A stretch of DNA of 64,000 nt. Source: Helicobacter sp. 10-6591 (GTDB lineage Bacteria > Campylobacterota > Campylobacteria > Campylobacterales > Helicobacteraceae). Numbering within the stretch: the first letter of the stretch is position 1; each line of letters begins with the position of its first letter. This document shows, piece by piece, positions 7,297-17,353 of this stretch. Made by a program: the position numbers and the translations under genes. A model generated the notes under the pieces. That model ran no database searches, had not been told where the DNA came from, and was given only the letters and a program-made list of their open reading frames with translations. Location of the stretch: positions 1 through 64,000 of the forward strand of contig NZ_NHYK01000007.1 in the NCBI RefSeq assembly GCF_003288805.1, read 5' to 3'.

Positions 7297-9510
7297 ATGG
7301 AAAGCTTTAGCCCTGCATATTTACGCAAGCGGTTTTTAGAGAATGAGGATTTTATAGCGATCGTGCTTATCTGTAAGCAGTTAGATTCCTCGCTTTTCAT
7401 GCAAAGTGCTTCTTTGATGGAGTTTGTGCGCTCTTTAGGAATAAGCAACCCAAGTGCAGGGGATATAGGGGTTTTGTATGAGTTTATAGAAACTACATTG
7501 CTTAGAGAACTGGATAGGGAGCAAAGAACACATTTAGAGCAAAACCTCATCGAACTTAGCAACAAACTCCATCTTCCTTACAAGATAGACATACCGGATG
7601 TTTTTTTACAACAAACACAACAAAACTCACCCACCCAAGCGCCTTTAACAGAATCTTTGCAAAGCCTTAAGGCGCAAATTATGGACTTGATAGATCAACT
7701 CTCTGATTTATGTAAGACAAGAGAAGACAAACTTCTGGGTATTGCGACAAATCTTACAGATGAGCATTTTTCCATAGGCGTTACAGGGGTATTAAGTGCT
7801 GGCAAGAGCACATTTTTGAATGCCCTCTTAGGAGAAGAGATTTTAGGCACTTCAAGCATTCCAGAAACTGCAAATCTCACGATTTTACGCTATGGTGAGA
7901 TTCCAAGCGTGGAAGTGCGCTTTTGGAATACAAAGGAATGGGGGGAGCTAGAAAGACAAAGCGGACAAGATAATGCACTGAGGCGATTTATAGATGAGAG
8001 TAAGGAGATTTTTGGTGCAAGATTGCAAGAATACATATTGCCAGATGCACGTAGAGAAAAGATAGAATCCACAGACCTTAGAGCCTACACTTCAGCAAAC
8101 CACCCACAAAAGCTTTGCAATCTTGTGAGTGAAGTCACATTCTTGACACCATTAAAATTTTTAGAAAACAATGTAAGTATTGTGGATACTCCCGGACTTG
8201 ATGATCCTATCACACAGCGAGAGGAGATTACAAAAAGCCATCTCAAAAACTGCGATTTACTTATACATCTTATGAATGCAAGCTGTGCTGCGACACAGAC
8301 TGATATTGACTTCCTCTTAGAAACGCTCTTAGAACATAATATCTCGCGACTAGCCTTAGTGCTTACGCGAGCTGATCTTATCAGCCAAGATGAACTTAGA
8401 CAAAGCATGGAATACACCAAACACACGCTAGAAAATCAAATACGCAAGCTCTCTTTGCGTGTGGATATACAAGAGATAATTTCTCGTATCACATTTTTTC
8501 CACTCTGTGGATATCAAGCGCTTTTGTGCAAACAAAACAAGAAATCTCCTCTACCATTAGAAAAAACAGGTATTGTAGAAATCGAGCGGTATTTGGAATA
8601 TATGCTTTTAGGTGAGGAAAGCCTCAAGCACCAAGATATCCTCTATCTCGCTATAAATGCGCTGCAAACACTTATACAAGAGACAAAAACTGATTTAAAG
8701 ATCCAAGAAAGCCTATTTTCTGCAAACAAAGAAGAACTTAACAAAAAGCTACAAGATATAGAAAATCAAACACAGCTCCTTAATAAAAGTGCTCAGACAA
8801 TAAAAGACACAATCCACATAGAGTTGAGTGAAATCGAGCAAACAAAAAGCATGCTTGAAGAGATGCTGTTTTTGAATCTCAAAAATGCCAGAGATTCTTT
8901 GTGTGATCGTGTAAGTGCAAACATTATCTACAATCGAGACAATAACCATAGTTTTGTATCCCAAGATTTAGAAGATTCTCTTTGCATTGCGCTCAAAGAT
9001 ATTTTTGCTTCCTTGGCACGCGAATATAAGTTTCGCTTAAATAATAAGATTGCCCAAAGCATACAAAGACTAAAGAATGAAAAAATCCAAATAGCAGATT
9101 TTCCTAGCTTCAACTTTGTCTTGCGCGATCATCAGGTAGAGCATTTTGCAAGAGATTTGACTCTAAAAATAGTCAATATCGCCAAGGATAGAAATTTGCG
9201 TGCAAAGATGGAACCAGAGTTTGCAGAGATTTTCTTAGAGTTTGAGACATTAGTCAGGGAAAAAAGTCAAGAGATACAAAACGCTGCCCTTACGTTTTTT
9301 AACAATCTGACAAACTTGGTGCAGGCAGACTATGACAATAAGATAGCGCATATAAAGCAACTAGCACAAAGCACGCTTGAGCTTATACAAAATGGAGACA
9401 ATCAAGCAGCAAAAGCAACAATCTCACAGAATCTACAGAAATTAGAAGGTTTTCTTGCACAAGCCACTGTGTTGCAAGGAAAGCTCCTAGCATTTAAGGG
9501 AATGGAATGA
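7297..9510 (+). CDS. dynamin-like GTPase 1 (Cj0411/DLP1 type)
   Basis: 737-residue bacterial dynamin-like protein. After about 150 helical residues the GTPase domain shows G1 VLSAGKST (GKS about 169-171), a switch Thr region (IPETANLT), G3 DTPGLDDP (about 297) and G4 LTRADL. The long remainder is helical and coiled, forming the neck/trunk and membrane-binding tip. In C. jejuni the adjacent homologues form a hetero-oligomer that tethers and remodels membranes. Its stop overlaps the start of the second GTPase (ATGA), fitting a two-subunit complex. A 39-nt stretch over G1 is almost identical to the partner gene (see findings). Confidence 0.85.
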   Translation: MESFSPAYLRKRFLENEDFIAIVLICKQLDSSLFMQSASLMEFVRSLGISNPSAGDIGVLYEFIETTLLRELDREQRTHLEQNLIELSNKLHLPYKIDIPDVFLQQTQQNSPTQAPLTESLQSLKAQIMDLIDQLSDLCKTREDKLLGIATNLTDEHFSIGVTGVLSAGKSTFLNALLGEEILGTSSIPETANLTILRYGEIPSVEVRFWNTKEWGELERQSGQDNALRRFIDESKEIFGARLQEYILPDARREKIESTDLRAYTSANHPQKLCNLVSEVTFLTPLKFLENNVSIVDTPGLDDPITQREEITKSHLKNCDLLIHLMNASCAATQTDIDFLLETLLEHNISRLALVLTRADLISQDELRQSMEYTKHTLENQIRKLSLRVDIQEIISRITFFPLCGYQALLCKQNKKSPLPLEKTGIVEIERYLEYMLLGEESLKHQDILYLAINALQTLIQETKTDLKIQESLFSANKEELNKKLQDIENQTQLLNKSAQTIKDTIHIELSEIEQTKSMLEEMLFLNLKNARDSLCDRVSANIIYNRDNNHSFVSQDLEDSLCIALKDIFASLAREYKFRLNNKIAQSIQRLKNEKIQIADFPSFNFVLRDHQVEHFARDLTLKIVNIAKDRNLRAKMEPEFAEIFLEFETLVREKSQEIQNAALTFFNNLTNLVQADYDNKIAHIKQLAQSTLELIQNGDNQAAKATISQNLQKLEGFLAQATVLQGKLLAFKGME

Positions 9511-11228
9511 TTAGAACTTTTATCAATGAGATACTACAGGCTAGGGAATCTGCTTGCACACCCAGCAAATCTGCCCAGCAAATAAAGCGAATCAAAAGAG
9601 CCTTACAATCACACAATCTCTTAGACAAAAAATGCGTACAAATGCTAGATACCCTCGAAAATACCGCAGATTCTCCACTAAAAATCGCAGTGATTGGGCA
9701 ATTTTCCAGTGGCAAAAGCACATTTTTGAATGCCCTCTTAGGAGAGGAGCTGCTTCCTAGCGGGATCATCCCTATCACTTCAAAAATATGTGAGATAAGC
9801 TATGGCAGACATTTATCACTAGAAATTCTCTACAAAAATGGGACAAGCAGATTCCAATCTCTTGGGTTTTTAGAACACACAGATTCTAAAGACGAGGCGA
9901 TTACATCATTTAAAATCTATGCGCCACTTGAGATTCTCAAAAAAATAAGCTTTTTTGACACGCCCGGCTTTAACTCCCAAAACCAAAGCGATACAGACAC
10001 CACAAACACACTCTTAAACGGAGTTGATGGAATCATTTGGCTAAGTCTCATTGACAATGTCGGCAAACTCAGCGAAAAAGAGATTCTCCATACACATATC
10101 AAAAAATACAGTGCAAAAAGCCTCTGTGTGCTCAACCAAAAAGACAGACTAAAAGACTTAGCAGAAGTACAGATGAGCTTGGAATATGCTAAAAGCGCAT
10201 TTGATGGAGTTTTCTCACGCTTTGTGGCTATCTCTGCTAAAGAGGCGCTTGTGGGCTTAAAGACAGAAGACACAAGCTTGCGTGATCACTCTGGGATACA
10301 AGAGGTGCTGGATTTTTTACACAATGAACTTATGCCAAATGTCTCAGATATAAAAGAGGCAAAAATCACACGAGAATTGCGCAAAGGTCTGCTTGCAATT
10401 TATTGCAGCTTGCGTGCACAAGAAAAAGAGATACAAGAATATGAACATGCCATAGCCAGATATTGTGAAGGTTTTAGCAAGGGTTTTTTTGCGCAATTCA
10501 ATGCTATGTGCTTGAAGCAATTTGATGCATTAGATTCTCTGCTAGATGAGATTGCTTTGTTTGTATTTGCAAACTTCAAAAAGCAAGAGATGGAATTTAC
10601 ACGCAGATACAAGGTGTTCGTATTTGAGAGGCAAAAGAAATTTTTTAAAGAGATTCTTGCTTTTTCAAAAGATGAAGTGGTAAGTATGATGGAGAAAAGC
10701 TCCCTTATGCGTGAATGCAAGAAGCTCAACTTCAAGATTCTTACTGAAAGCTTAGATACTCTCCCAAACTTTGCAATGCCAGCTCCTAAAGCCTTTGATG
10801 ATTCTCTAAATACGCATTTAGCTCAGCTTATCTCCCAAGCATTTTTAAAACTCCAAGTACAAATTAGCGCATTTGACACACTTTGGCATACAAATTTTTC
10901 CTCTGCTTTTAAAAGCGTGTGTGTGGCGCTTGAGTATGCCTTTTTACGCGGTATTGTCTTGTTCAAAAAAGACCCTGAAAAGTTCCCACTTTATGAACCA
11001 ACCGTGCAAAACATCCGAGAAACGCTCAATGAAGCATTCCATTTTGAGATATTCTCCCAAAAGCTCTTTTTGCAAAACAACCTCGCCAAAGAGATAAGTG
11101 CCTTTCTGACATTCGAAAGCAAGAATCTGGATTTACAACACCTACACAAAGCCAAGCAAGAGCTAAGAGAGAAGATTGACTTTGTGCGCGCTGAGTTTCA
11201 CTCACTTAACCCAAAGGATAAAAATTGA
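9507..11228 (+). CDS. dynamin-like GTPase 2 (Cj0412/DLP2 type)
   Basis: 573-residue partner of the preceding GTPase. G1 is [19 protein letters not shown] (GKS about 69-71), followed by a switch Thr (IPITSKI), G3 DTPGFNSQ (about 151) and G4 LNQKDRL. A C-terminal helical trunk of about 300 residues follows. It is shorter at the N-terminus than its partner. Start codon and upstream stop share ATGA, so translation is coupled and roughly 1:1 synthesis is expected. The likely job is GTP-dependent membrane tethering or remodelling at the inner membrane, known for the C. jejuni pair and inferred here. Confidence 0.85.
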   Translation: MIRTFINEILQARESACTPSKSAQQIKRIKRALQSHNLLDKKCVQMLDTLENTADSPLKIAVIGQFSSGKSTFLNALLGEELLPSGIIPITSKICEISYGRHLSLEILYKNGTSRFQSLGFLEHTDSKDEAITSFKIYAPLEILKKISFFDTPGFNSQNQSDTDTTNTLLNGVDGIIWLSLIDNVGKLSEKEILHTHIKKYSAKSLCVLNQKDRLKDLAEVQMSLEYAKSAFDGVFSRFVAISAKEALVGLKTEDTSLRDHSGIQEVLDFLHNELMPNVSDIKEAKITRELRKGLLAIYCSLRAQEKEIQEYEHAIARYCEGFSKGFFAQFNAMCLKQFDALDSLLDEIALFVFANFKKQEMEFTRRYKVFVFERQKKFFKEILAFSKDEVVSMMEKSSLMRECKKLNFKILTESLDTLPNFAMPAPKAFDDSLNTHLAQLISQAFLKLQVQISAFDTLWHTNFSSAFKSVCVALEYAFLRGIVLFKKDPEKFPLYEPTVQNIRETLNEAFHFEIFSQKLFLQNNLAKEISAFLTFESKNLDLQHLHKAKQELREKIDFVRAEFHSLNPKDKN

Positions 11229-11713
11229 AAGATAGTCTCAAACTTCTAGGCTCACAGAATACAAACTACCCTAAGAGCTATGCTCCAGAGATTTTGGAGA
11301 CTTTTGCAAATAAGCATCCAGATGTGGATTACTTCGTTGGATTCAACTGTCCAGAATTCACATCACTGTGCCCTATTACAGGACAGCCAGACTTTGCAAA
11401 GATCTTTATTGGCTATATCCCATCACTACAGATGGTGGAATCCAAATCCTTGAAACTCTATTTGTTTTCTTTCCGCAACCACGGCGATTTCCACGAGGAC
11501 TGTATCAATACTATTGCAAAAGATCTCATTGCTCTCATGCAGCCAAAATATCTGGAAGTCTGGGGGAGATTCACCCCGCGAGGAGGCATCAGCATAGATC
11601 CATATGTCAATTATGGAATCCCAGATACAAAATACGAGCAAATGGCACAGCACCGTCTGCTAAACCACGAGCTGCACAAAAATGCTGTGCTACAATCCCA
11701 CACCATGCTATGA
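11225..11713 (+). CDS. queF: NADPH-dependent 7-cyano-7-deazaguanine reductase QueF
   Basis: Reduces preQ0 to preQ1 in queuosine tRNA modification. It is the short, single-domain YkvM-type QueF. The nucleophile is Cys49 in [11 protein letters not shown], and the substrate motif [15 protein letters not shown] is followed by [19 protein letters not shown] is also typical. It has 162 residues from TTG 11225, which overlaps the dynamin 2 stop (TTGA). It is probably transcribed with the dynamin block, with no functional link obvious. Confidence 0.92.
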   Translation: MKDSLKLLGSQNTNYPKSYAPEILETFANKHPDVDYFVGFNCPEFTSLCPITGQPDFAKIFIGYIPSLQMVESKSLKLYLFSFRNHGDFHEDCINTIAKDLIALMQPKYLEVWGRFTPRGGISIDPYVNYGIPDTKYEQMAQHRLLNHELHKNAVLQSHTML

Positions 11714-11742
11714 GATACCTCTTATAACTTTAAGGAATGCTT

Positions 11743-12933
11743 TTGGGACGACTACTAAAAATTCTCCAACTTGGCAAATTCTATCCGCCTGATATGGGAG
11801 GGATTGAGCGGGTGATGGGTGATATTCTCGAGGGTATGAATGAGCGGGGATTTGTCTGTGATGTGCTCTGCTCTCACTCCAAGCCAAAGTTTGCGCTAGA
11901 TATCACAGATTCTAAAGCCAGAATCTATCGCACCAAAAGCTTTGGCAAGCTAGCACGCACTTCTATCACGCCACAGATGGTGTATTTCTTGCGAAAGTTT
12001 GCCAAGAGCTATGACATTATCCATGTCCATTTGCCAGATCCTATGGCAAATCTCGCGCTTTTGCTCACTTGCTTGGATTCTCAGATCATCATCTTGCATT
12101 GGCATGCTGATATCACCAAGCAAAGATACTTATTGCATCTTTATAAGCCATTGCAGACTTGGCTCTTAAAGCGCGCAGATGCAATCATCACCACAAGTCC
12201 AAAATACCTAGAGCAATCGCCCTTCTTGCAAGCATACAAACACAAATGCAAAGCCATTCCACTTGGAATCTCATGCACTCCAGATAATGTATCCCGCCCA
12301 TTTGTGCAAAAAGACACAAAAACCCTCTTTGCGCTTGGACGCTTTGTAAGCTACAAAGGCTTTGAATATGCTCTTAGCGCACTGAGATTCTTGCCAAGTT
12401 ACCGATTGCTCTTAGGCGGAGATGGGCCATTGGAGCACGACTTAAAGAATCTCGCAAAAACATTAGGTGTTGCAAGCCAAGTGGAGTTTTTGGGCTTTGT
12501 CGCCGATGAAGAGCTACCCAGATTCTATAAAAGCTCCTCAATTTTCCTCTTGCCATCAATCACAAAAAGCGAAGCCTTTGGTCTTGTGCAAATCGAGGCC
12601 ATGGCGCATGGCTTGCCTGTAGTATCTTGCGCTATTGCTGGCTCTGGAGTTGATTGGGTCAATCAAAATGGTGTGAGTGGCATTGTCGTGCCTCCCAAAG
12701 ACCCCAAAGCTATCGCGGATGCGGTGCTAGAGATTGCTAAAGATTATGAGCGCTTCTCACAGAATGCAAGAAAGCGATTTTTGGAGCATTTCACAAAGAA
12801 TCAGATGCTAGATTCCCTACAAAATCTCTACCTTGAGCTTATGAAAAATTCCATTGAGGGGGGGGGGCAGATAACATCTTGCGGGTATAACACCCGCTTT
12901 CTTTCTTCTTCGTATAAGGCGCGCTGTGCTTAA
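11743..12933 (+). CDS. GT4-family glycosyltransferase with 3' poly-G tract
   Basis: About 396 residues, GT-B fold. The N-terminus has LGKFYPPDMGGIERVM; the C-terminal half has GGDGPLEHDL, FLGFVADEELPRFYKSS and the E-x7-E nucleotide-sugar motif (EAFGLVQIEAMAHGLPVV). It probably adds a sugar to lipopolysaccharide or another surface glycan from the cytosolic side. I prefer TTG 11743 because AAGGA (11732-11736) directly touches the in-frame ATG at 11737. A G10 tract (12858-12867) lies after the conserved domain and encodes GGG; the last 20 or so residues are low-complexity and frame-dependent. The stop overlaps the next gene's GTG start by 8 nt. Confidence 0.85.
   Translation: MGRLLKILQLGKFYPPDMGGIERVMGDILEGMNERGFVCDVLCSHSKPKFALDITDSKARIYRTKSFGKLARTSITPQMVYFLRKFAKSYDIIHVHLPDPMANLALLLTCLDSQIIILHWHADITKQRYLLHLYKPLQTWLLKRADAIITTSPKYLEQSPFLQAYKHKCKAIPLGISCTPDNVSRPFVQKDTKTLFALGRFVSYKGFEYALSALRFLPSYRLLLGGDGPLEHDLKNLAKTLGVASQVEFLGFVADEELPRFYKSSSIFLLPSITKSEAFGLVQIEAMAHGLPVVSCAIAGSGVDWVNQNGVSGIVVPPKDPKAIADAVLEIAKDYERFSQNARKRFLEHFTKNQMLDSLQNLYLELMKNSIEGGGQITSCGYNTRFLSSSYKARCA
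12858..12912 (+). promoter_or_regulatory. G10 tract plus terminator-like hairpin inside a gene end
   Basis: G10 at 12858-12867 is followed by GCGGGT (12881-12886), a 5-nt loop and ACCCGC (12892-12897), then a T-rich stretch TTTCTTTCTTCTT (12898-12910). In the present frame ribosomes translate across the hairpin. With one G fewer they stop at 12872-12874, just before it; with one more they stop in its loop. An attenuator-like effect on the next gene is inference. Confidence 0.45.
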
Positions 12934-13816
12934 GATCTCTATCATCACAGCGACGCTTAATTCTGCCAAGACGCTAAGCTCTGCACTTGATTCTGTTTTG
13001 GCTCAGACCTACCCACATATCGAGCATATTATCATCGATGGCAAGAGCAGTGATTCTACACTTAGCATAGCACACAGCTACCTCCCAGAGTATGACAAGA
13101 GGGGCTATAGCTTACGTATTTTTAGCCAAAAAGATAATGGGATCTATGATGCGATGAATAAAGGCATAGAGCTTGCCAGTGGCGAAGTTGTGGGGTTTTT
13201 GAATTCTGATGATTTTTTTGCAAGCTCGCATGTAGCAAGCCTTATTGCGTGGGGGTTTGCCAAACCTACAGATGATATACAAATAATCTATGCTGACATA
13301 AGCTATGTCAATGCCTCCCTGCAAACACAGAGAATCTTATGTGGCAAACCCTTTAGCCCGCTTTCTTTCAAACTCGGATTCCATCCACCACATCCAAGCT
13401 TTTACGCAAAAAGAGAGCTTTTTGTATCCTATGGGGGTTTTAATCTCAAATACAGCATTGCAAGCGATTATGATCTTATGCTCCGCTTCTTGCACAAACA
13501 CCAAGCAAAGAGCCTCTATATCCAAGAGATTTTCGTAAAAATGCGACTAGGGGGTGCTAGCAATAAAAGCATTGCAAATATCCTGCGTGCTAATATCGAG
13601 TGTTACAAAAGCTGGCGTGATAATGATTTGAGCGCATTCCCAATTTTTGTATTTCTCAAACCACTTCTGAAAATTTTTGCGATCTTAAAACACAGACAAG
13701 ATTCCAACATGGGGGGGGGTATAACAATCGCGCTTTCTAAGCGCACAACTTATCCAACCTATCTCTTATCTCCAAATTTTTCCACAAGCTTTGGATACAC
13801 AAAGCTTGCGTCATGA
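12926..13816 (+). CDS. GT2-family glycosyltransferase with 3' poly-G tract
   Basis: 296 residues with a GT-A fold typical of family 2: ISIITATLNSAKTL, HIIIDGKSSDST, KDNGIYDAMNKGI and the metal-binding FLNSDDFF, then HPSFYAKRELF and SDYDLMLRF. It probably transfers a sugar in surface-glycan assembly. The start is GTG 12926 (AAGG 6 nt upstream), inside the end of the previous gene. A G9 tract at 13711-13719 follows the conserved domain. In the present frame the protein runs on to a TGA overlapping the next gene's ATG (ATGA). A small hairpin (GCGCTT, loop TCT, AAGCGC; 13730-13744) follows the tract. Confidence 0.85.
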   Translation: MLKISIITATLNSAKTLSSALDSVLAQTYPHIEHIIIDGKSSDSTLSIAHSYLPEYDKRGYSLRIFSQKDNGIYDAMNKGIELASGEVVGFLNSDDFFASSHVASLIAWGFAKPTDDIQIIYADISYVNASLQTQRILCGKPFSPLSFKLGFHPPHPSFYAKRELFVSYGGFNLKYSIASDYDLMLRFLHKHQAKSLYIQEIFVKMRLGGASNKSIANILRANIECYKSWRDNDLSAFPIFVFLKPLLKIFAILKHRQDSNMGGGITIALSKRTTYPTYLLSPNFSTSFGYTKLAS

Positions 13817-14988
13817 AAACCCAAACTAGCCACGCCAATACACAACAAAAGCTTGCTTTTGTTGCAAATACAGCACAAGGCATGCTGAATTTTCGTCTTG
13901 AAGTATTGCAGGCATTACAAAAGATGGGCTATGAGATTCATATCCTTGCGCCAATTTTTGAATCCACACGAGATCTTTGTCACGCTGCTATGGCACTGAA
14001 ACAAAATGGTTTTATTTTGCACCATATACAAGTAGATTCCCAAGGGCTTAATCCATTCAAAGATTTATTGCTTGCCTATGTGATTTTCAAATACCTAAGA
14101 CTTCTTAAGCCCCAAATGGTTTTTAGCTACACAATAAAACCCGTGATTTATGCTTCGCTTGTGGCAAATCTCCTCAAAATTCCTCATATCGCCATAATCA
14201 CCGGGCTTGGATTTGTCTTTATAGGAGATGGGATAAAAAAGTGCATATTGCGTAAGTTTGTCTGTCTGATGTACTCAGTCAGCTTGAAGGGATGCTTCCG
14301 AGTGTGGTTTCTTAATGCCGATGATAAAGATGAGTTTTTAAAGCGCAAGATTCTTGCACCAAAGAAAGCTGACCTGCTTGCTAGTGAAGGCGTAAATACA
14401 GAGTTTTTCTCTCCAGACTCACAATCTCCGCATGACACACAAACCTTTATCTTTCTACTTCCAGCTCGTATGCTATGGGATAAGGGGGTTGGGGAATTTG
14501 TGCAAGCAGCCAAAATCTTACGATCAAGCCAAGACATAAGATTCTATCTGCTTGGGCAAAGCGATTGCCAAAACCCACAAGCAATCTCTAGAGAGCAAAT
14601 AATGCAGTGGGAGAATGAAGGGCTTATCACCTATCTAGGGTTTGTAAGCGATGTAAGAGCGATCATAAAAGCAAGTTCTTGTGTAGTGTTGCCAAGTTAT
14701 CGTGAAGGTGTGAGTGTAGCGCTACTTGAAGCTATGAGTATGGCAAAACCCATAATCACAAGCAACGCACCCGGTTGCAAAGAAATGGTGATAGAAGGCT
14801 ACAATGGCTTTTTATGCGAACCAAGAGATTCCCGCTCTCTTGCCTCTTGTATGCAAAAAATGCTCTCGCTAAAGCATGAGCAGCTTATTGAACTAGGGCA
14901 AAACTCCAGAAACATCGCACTCTCTCGTTACGACAGAAAGCTAACCATTGCACGCTATAAACAAATATTAGACCAAGCACTCAAATAA
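13813..14988 (+). CDS. GT4-family glycosyltransferase (PglA/WbpH-like)
   Basis: 391 residues with a two-lobe GT-B fold. The N-terminus has FVANTAQGMLNFRLEVLQAL; a middle hydrophobic segment (PHIAIITGLGFVF) is typical of enzymes acting on undecaprenyl-linked sugars at the inner face of the inner membrane. The C-terminal domain shows LLPARMLWDKGVGEFV, YLGFVSDVR and the E-x7-E motif REGVSVALLEAMSMAKP. ATGA overlap with the preceding GT2 gene implies coupled translation. It closes a three-gene glycosyltransferase operon. No homopolymer tract is present here. Donor and acceptor sugars cannot be told from sequence. Confidence 0.85.
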   Translation: MKTQTSHANTQQKLAFVANTAQGMLNFRLEVLQALQKMGYEIHILAPIFESTRDLCHAAMALKQNGFILHHIQVDSQGLNPFKDLLLAYVIFKYLRLLKPQMVFSYTIKPVIYASLVANLLKIPHIAIITGLGFVFIGDGIKKCILRKFVCLMYSVSLKGCFRVWFLNADDKDEFLKRKILAPKKADLLASEGVNTEFFSPDSQSPHDTQTFIFLLPARMLWDKGVGEFVQAAKILRSSQDIRFYLLGQSDCQNPQAISREQIMQWENEGLITYLGFVSDVRAIIKASSCVVLPSYREGVSVALLEAMSMAKPIITSNAPGCKEMVIEGYNGFLCEPRDSRSLASCMQKMLSLKHEQLIELGQNSRNIALSRYDRKLTIARYKQILDQALK

Positions 14989-15054
14989 TTTTGTGTTGCA
15001 AAAAACACATTCTTAGAATATGCTTACCTTTGCAAACCACCACAAAGAATCACA

Positions 15055-17346
15055 ATGCAACCATCCACACAAGAGCTTTCTTTACAAGCTTTGCAATCCC
15101 GCACCCTTTTGGTGTATTCTTCAAAGCGCTCCTTACGCTCAAGTTTTATTGAAGGCAATATTTGCCCACCTAGTATGCTTTTGGGGGATTTTTTCAACAA
15201 AGCAATCATTTATCAAGGCAAAACCATCATCCCAAAACACATACGCAAATTTATCTTGAGCTTTGTGCTGAAAAAATATGACTTCACCCAGCTCTCACAG
15301 CATGGGCTTGTGTTTGAAAAAAGCTTTTTGGCTTATTTGGAAAGCAGCGAGTTTTTCTTGCAGTTTTTTGATGAGCTTTTTGTGCATAACATCACGATAC
15401 AAGATATTCCATGCAAAGACATTTATGGCGAGTATGAAGATCATTTAAGAATTCTAGAAACAGTTTTAAAACACTACGAAGAGATACTCAAGCAGCGTAA
15501 TTGGGTGTATAAAAGCAGGGATTTTGAGCTCTCTTATGCATTTTTGCAGAGATTTTCTCATATCAAGTTGTTTCTACAAGGGATACTTAACCCCTATGAG
15601 CTAGAGATATTAAAAGCAGTATCAAGCATATGCCAAGTGAGTATCTGCTTTGAATCTGATGAGATACACAAAGAAATATTTGCCATACCTCTTAAAGAAA
15701 ACATGCGCTATGAGCTAACCTATCCGGATGCCAAGATTCTTGCAACAGAACCAATCAAAGACACAAGCACACTCCAAGCACTCTCTTGTGATACAAGAAT
15801 CTCCCAAGTAGGCGCTATAAATGCCAAAATCGCTCAATGGCTTAAGCAAGGCATAAAGCCTGAGCAAATCACGATAATTCTACCCACGCGAGATTTTATG
15901 ACATATCTGCAAGCACTTGATTTGGAGCATAACTTCAACTACGCATTTGGCAAGCCATTTGCCCAAAGCACATTTTTTAAAATACTCAAAGCCAAGCTGG
16001 AATCTCTGCAAGAGAGTACAGAATCTACATTTCTCCATAAAATCGAGATTTTAAAAGAAAACATCATCCAATGCTTTCTCTCAACCACCACACAAGCACT
16101 CTTTGAATCAAATAAGCAAAAAATGCTAGAACTTCTAAGCCAATACGAATATATACAAGAATTCCTAAACACACTCAGCCTACAAGAGCTTATAAAGTAT
16201 TTTTTGCAAGAAATCCAAACTTGGAATCTCTATGATGTCAGCGGTGGGCGCATTAGCGTTATTGAGATTCTAGAATCTCGAGGGCTTGACTTAGAATACA
16301 TCCTCCTGCCTGATTGCAATGAATGCTTTATCCCAAACCTTAAGCAAAGTGATTTGTTTTTGAACACGACACTGCGCCAAAAGCTCAATATGCCCACACT
16401 TAAAGACAAAAAATCCTTGCAACTCTCTTATTACACAAGCTTGTTAAGACATGCAAAAGAAGCACTAGTACTCTTTGTAAAAGATGAGGATAATGCACCC
16501 TCACACCTCATAGACATGCTAAAAATTCAAGTGCAACCCAACAGCTTTAGCATATTCACCCACACAAATGAGAATCCAAGAGAATATAAGAGCGAGGAGT
16601 ATCACGGGGCATTGCCACAGAGATTTTCACCCACAAGCTTTCATGTTTTTATTGATTGCAAGCGAAGGTTTTATTTCAGATATTTATGCAATCTCAAACT
16701 TGATGATACAGCAAACACAAGAAGCGGACTTATCTTGCATAAGATACTAGAACTAAGCTACAAGCCTTTTGTCAAAAAAATTATCTCTAATATGACAGAA
16801 ATACAACATAGCGCATTCCAGATTCTCAAAGAACAAATACCACAAAATGCATATGAGGAGATGGAGCTATGCCATATGGAATTGTATTTGGAGCGGTTTT
16901 TTGAAAATGAGAAACGATTTATTCAGCAAAATGGAGAATTTGAACTTTTAGGCCTAGAAGTCCCGCTTAAAGGTGTTATAGCTGGCTTTAATTTTGAAGG
17001 CAGAGCAGATAGAATCCAAAGGCTCAAAAATGGTGAAGTGCTGATTTTAGACTACAAATATAAAAATAATCTCAGCAAGCAAAAAGATGATTTCTCGCTT
17101 GAAATCTACCGCCAAATGTATCTACACCAACACCCGCAAGAAAGTGTATCCTGTGCATTCTATGATATGAAAAATAAAAGCCTTGATATGCTTTTAAGAG
17201 AACAAGACAAACAAGAGCTGCTGATACAGACTCTAGAAACTATAAAATCAACCTTCACAGATCCCAGAGCAAATAATTACGGAGTATTTGGCCAAAAAGA
17301 GACAGGCTGCCAATACTGCGATTACAAGACCTTGTGCAACAGATAA
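15055..17346 (+). CDS. addB: AddB-like PD-(D/E)XK nuclease/helicase subunit
   Basis: 763 residues, at the size of epsilonproteobacterial AddB, which with AddA resects double-strand DNA ends for RecA-dependent repair. The C-terminal nuclease domain has GLILHKILELSYKPF, EFELLGLEVPL and the catalytic GEVLILDYKYKNN (D...K). Four cysteines fit the AddB iron-sulfur cluster: one in FIDCKRRFYFRYL (about residue 536) and C752-x2-C755-x5-C761 at the very end. The N-terminus lacks a clear Walker A (RTLLVYSSKRSLRSS), so helicase activity would come from AddA, which is not in the window. It sits between glycosyltransferase genes without obvious functional relation. Confidence 0.8.
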   Translation: MQPSTQELSLQALQSRTLLVYSSKRSLRSSFIEGNICPPSMLLGDFFNKAIIYQGKTIIPKHIRKFILSFVLKKYDFTQLSQHGLVFEKSFLAYLESSEFFLQFFDELFVHNITIQDIPCKDIYGEYEDHLRILETVLKHYEEILKQRNWVYKSRDFELSYAFLQRFSHIKLFLQGILNPYELEILKAVSSICQVSICFESDEIHKEIFAIPLKENMRYELTYPDAKILATEPIKDTSTLQALSCDTRISQVGAINAKIAQWLKQGIKPEQITIILPTRDFMTYLQALDLEHNFNYAFGKPFAQSTFFKILKAKLESLQESTESTFLHKIEILKENIIQCFLSTTTQALFESNKQKMLELLSQYEYIQEFLNTLSLQELIKYFLQEIQTWNLYDVSGGRISVIEILESRGLDLEYILLPDCNECFIPNLKQSDLFLNTTLRQKLNMPTLKDKKSLQLSYYTSLLRHAKEALVLFVKDEDNAPSHLIDMLKIQVQPNSFSIFTHTNENPREYKSEEYHGALPQRFSPTSFHVFIDCKRRFYFRYLCNLKLDDTANTRSGLILHKILELSYKPFVKKIISNMTEIQHSAFQILKEQIPQNAYEEMELCHMELYLERFFENEKRFIQQNGEFELLGLEVPLKGVIAGFNFEGRADRIQRLKNGEVLILDYKYKNNLSKQKDDFSLEIYRQMYLHQHPQESVSCAFYDMKNKSLDMLLREQDKQELLIQTLETIKSTFTDPRANNYGVFGQKETGCQYCDYKTLCNR

Positions 17347-17353
17347 TTCCCTG

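Noticed and set aside
13730-13744. Hairpin after the second poly-G tract as a terminator
   Set aside because: The stem is perfect but short, and no T run follows. It is mentioned only as context.
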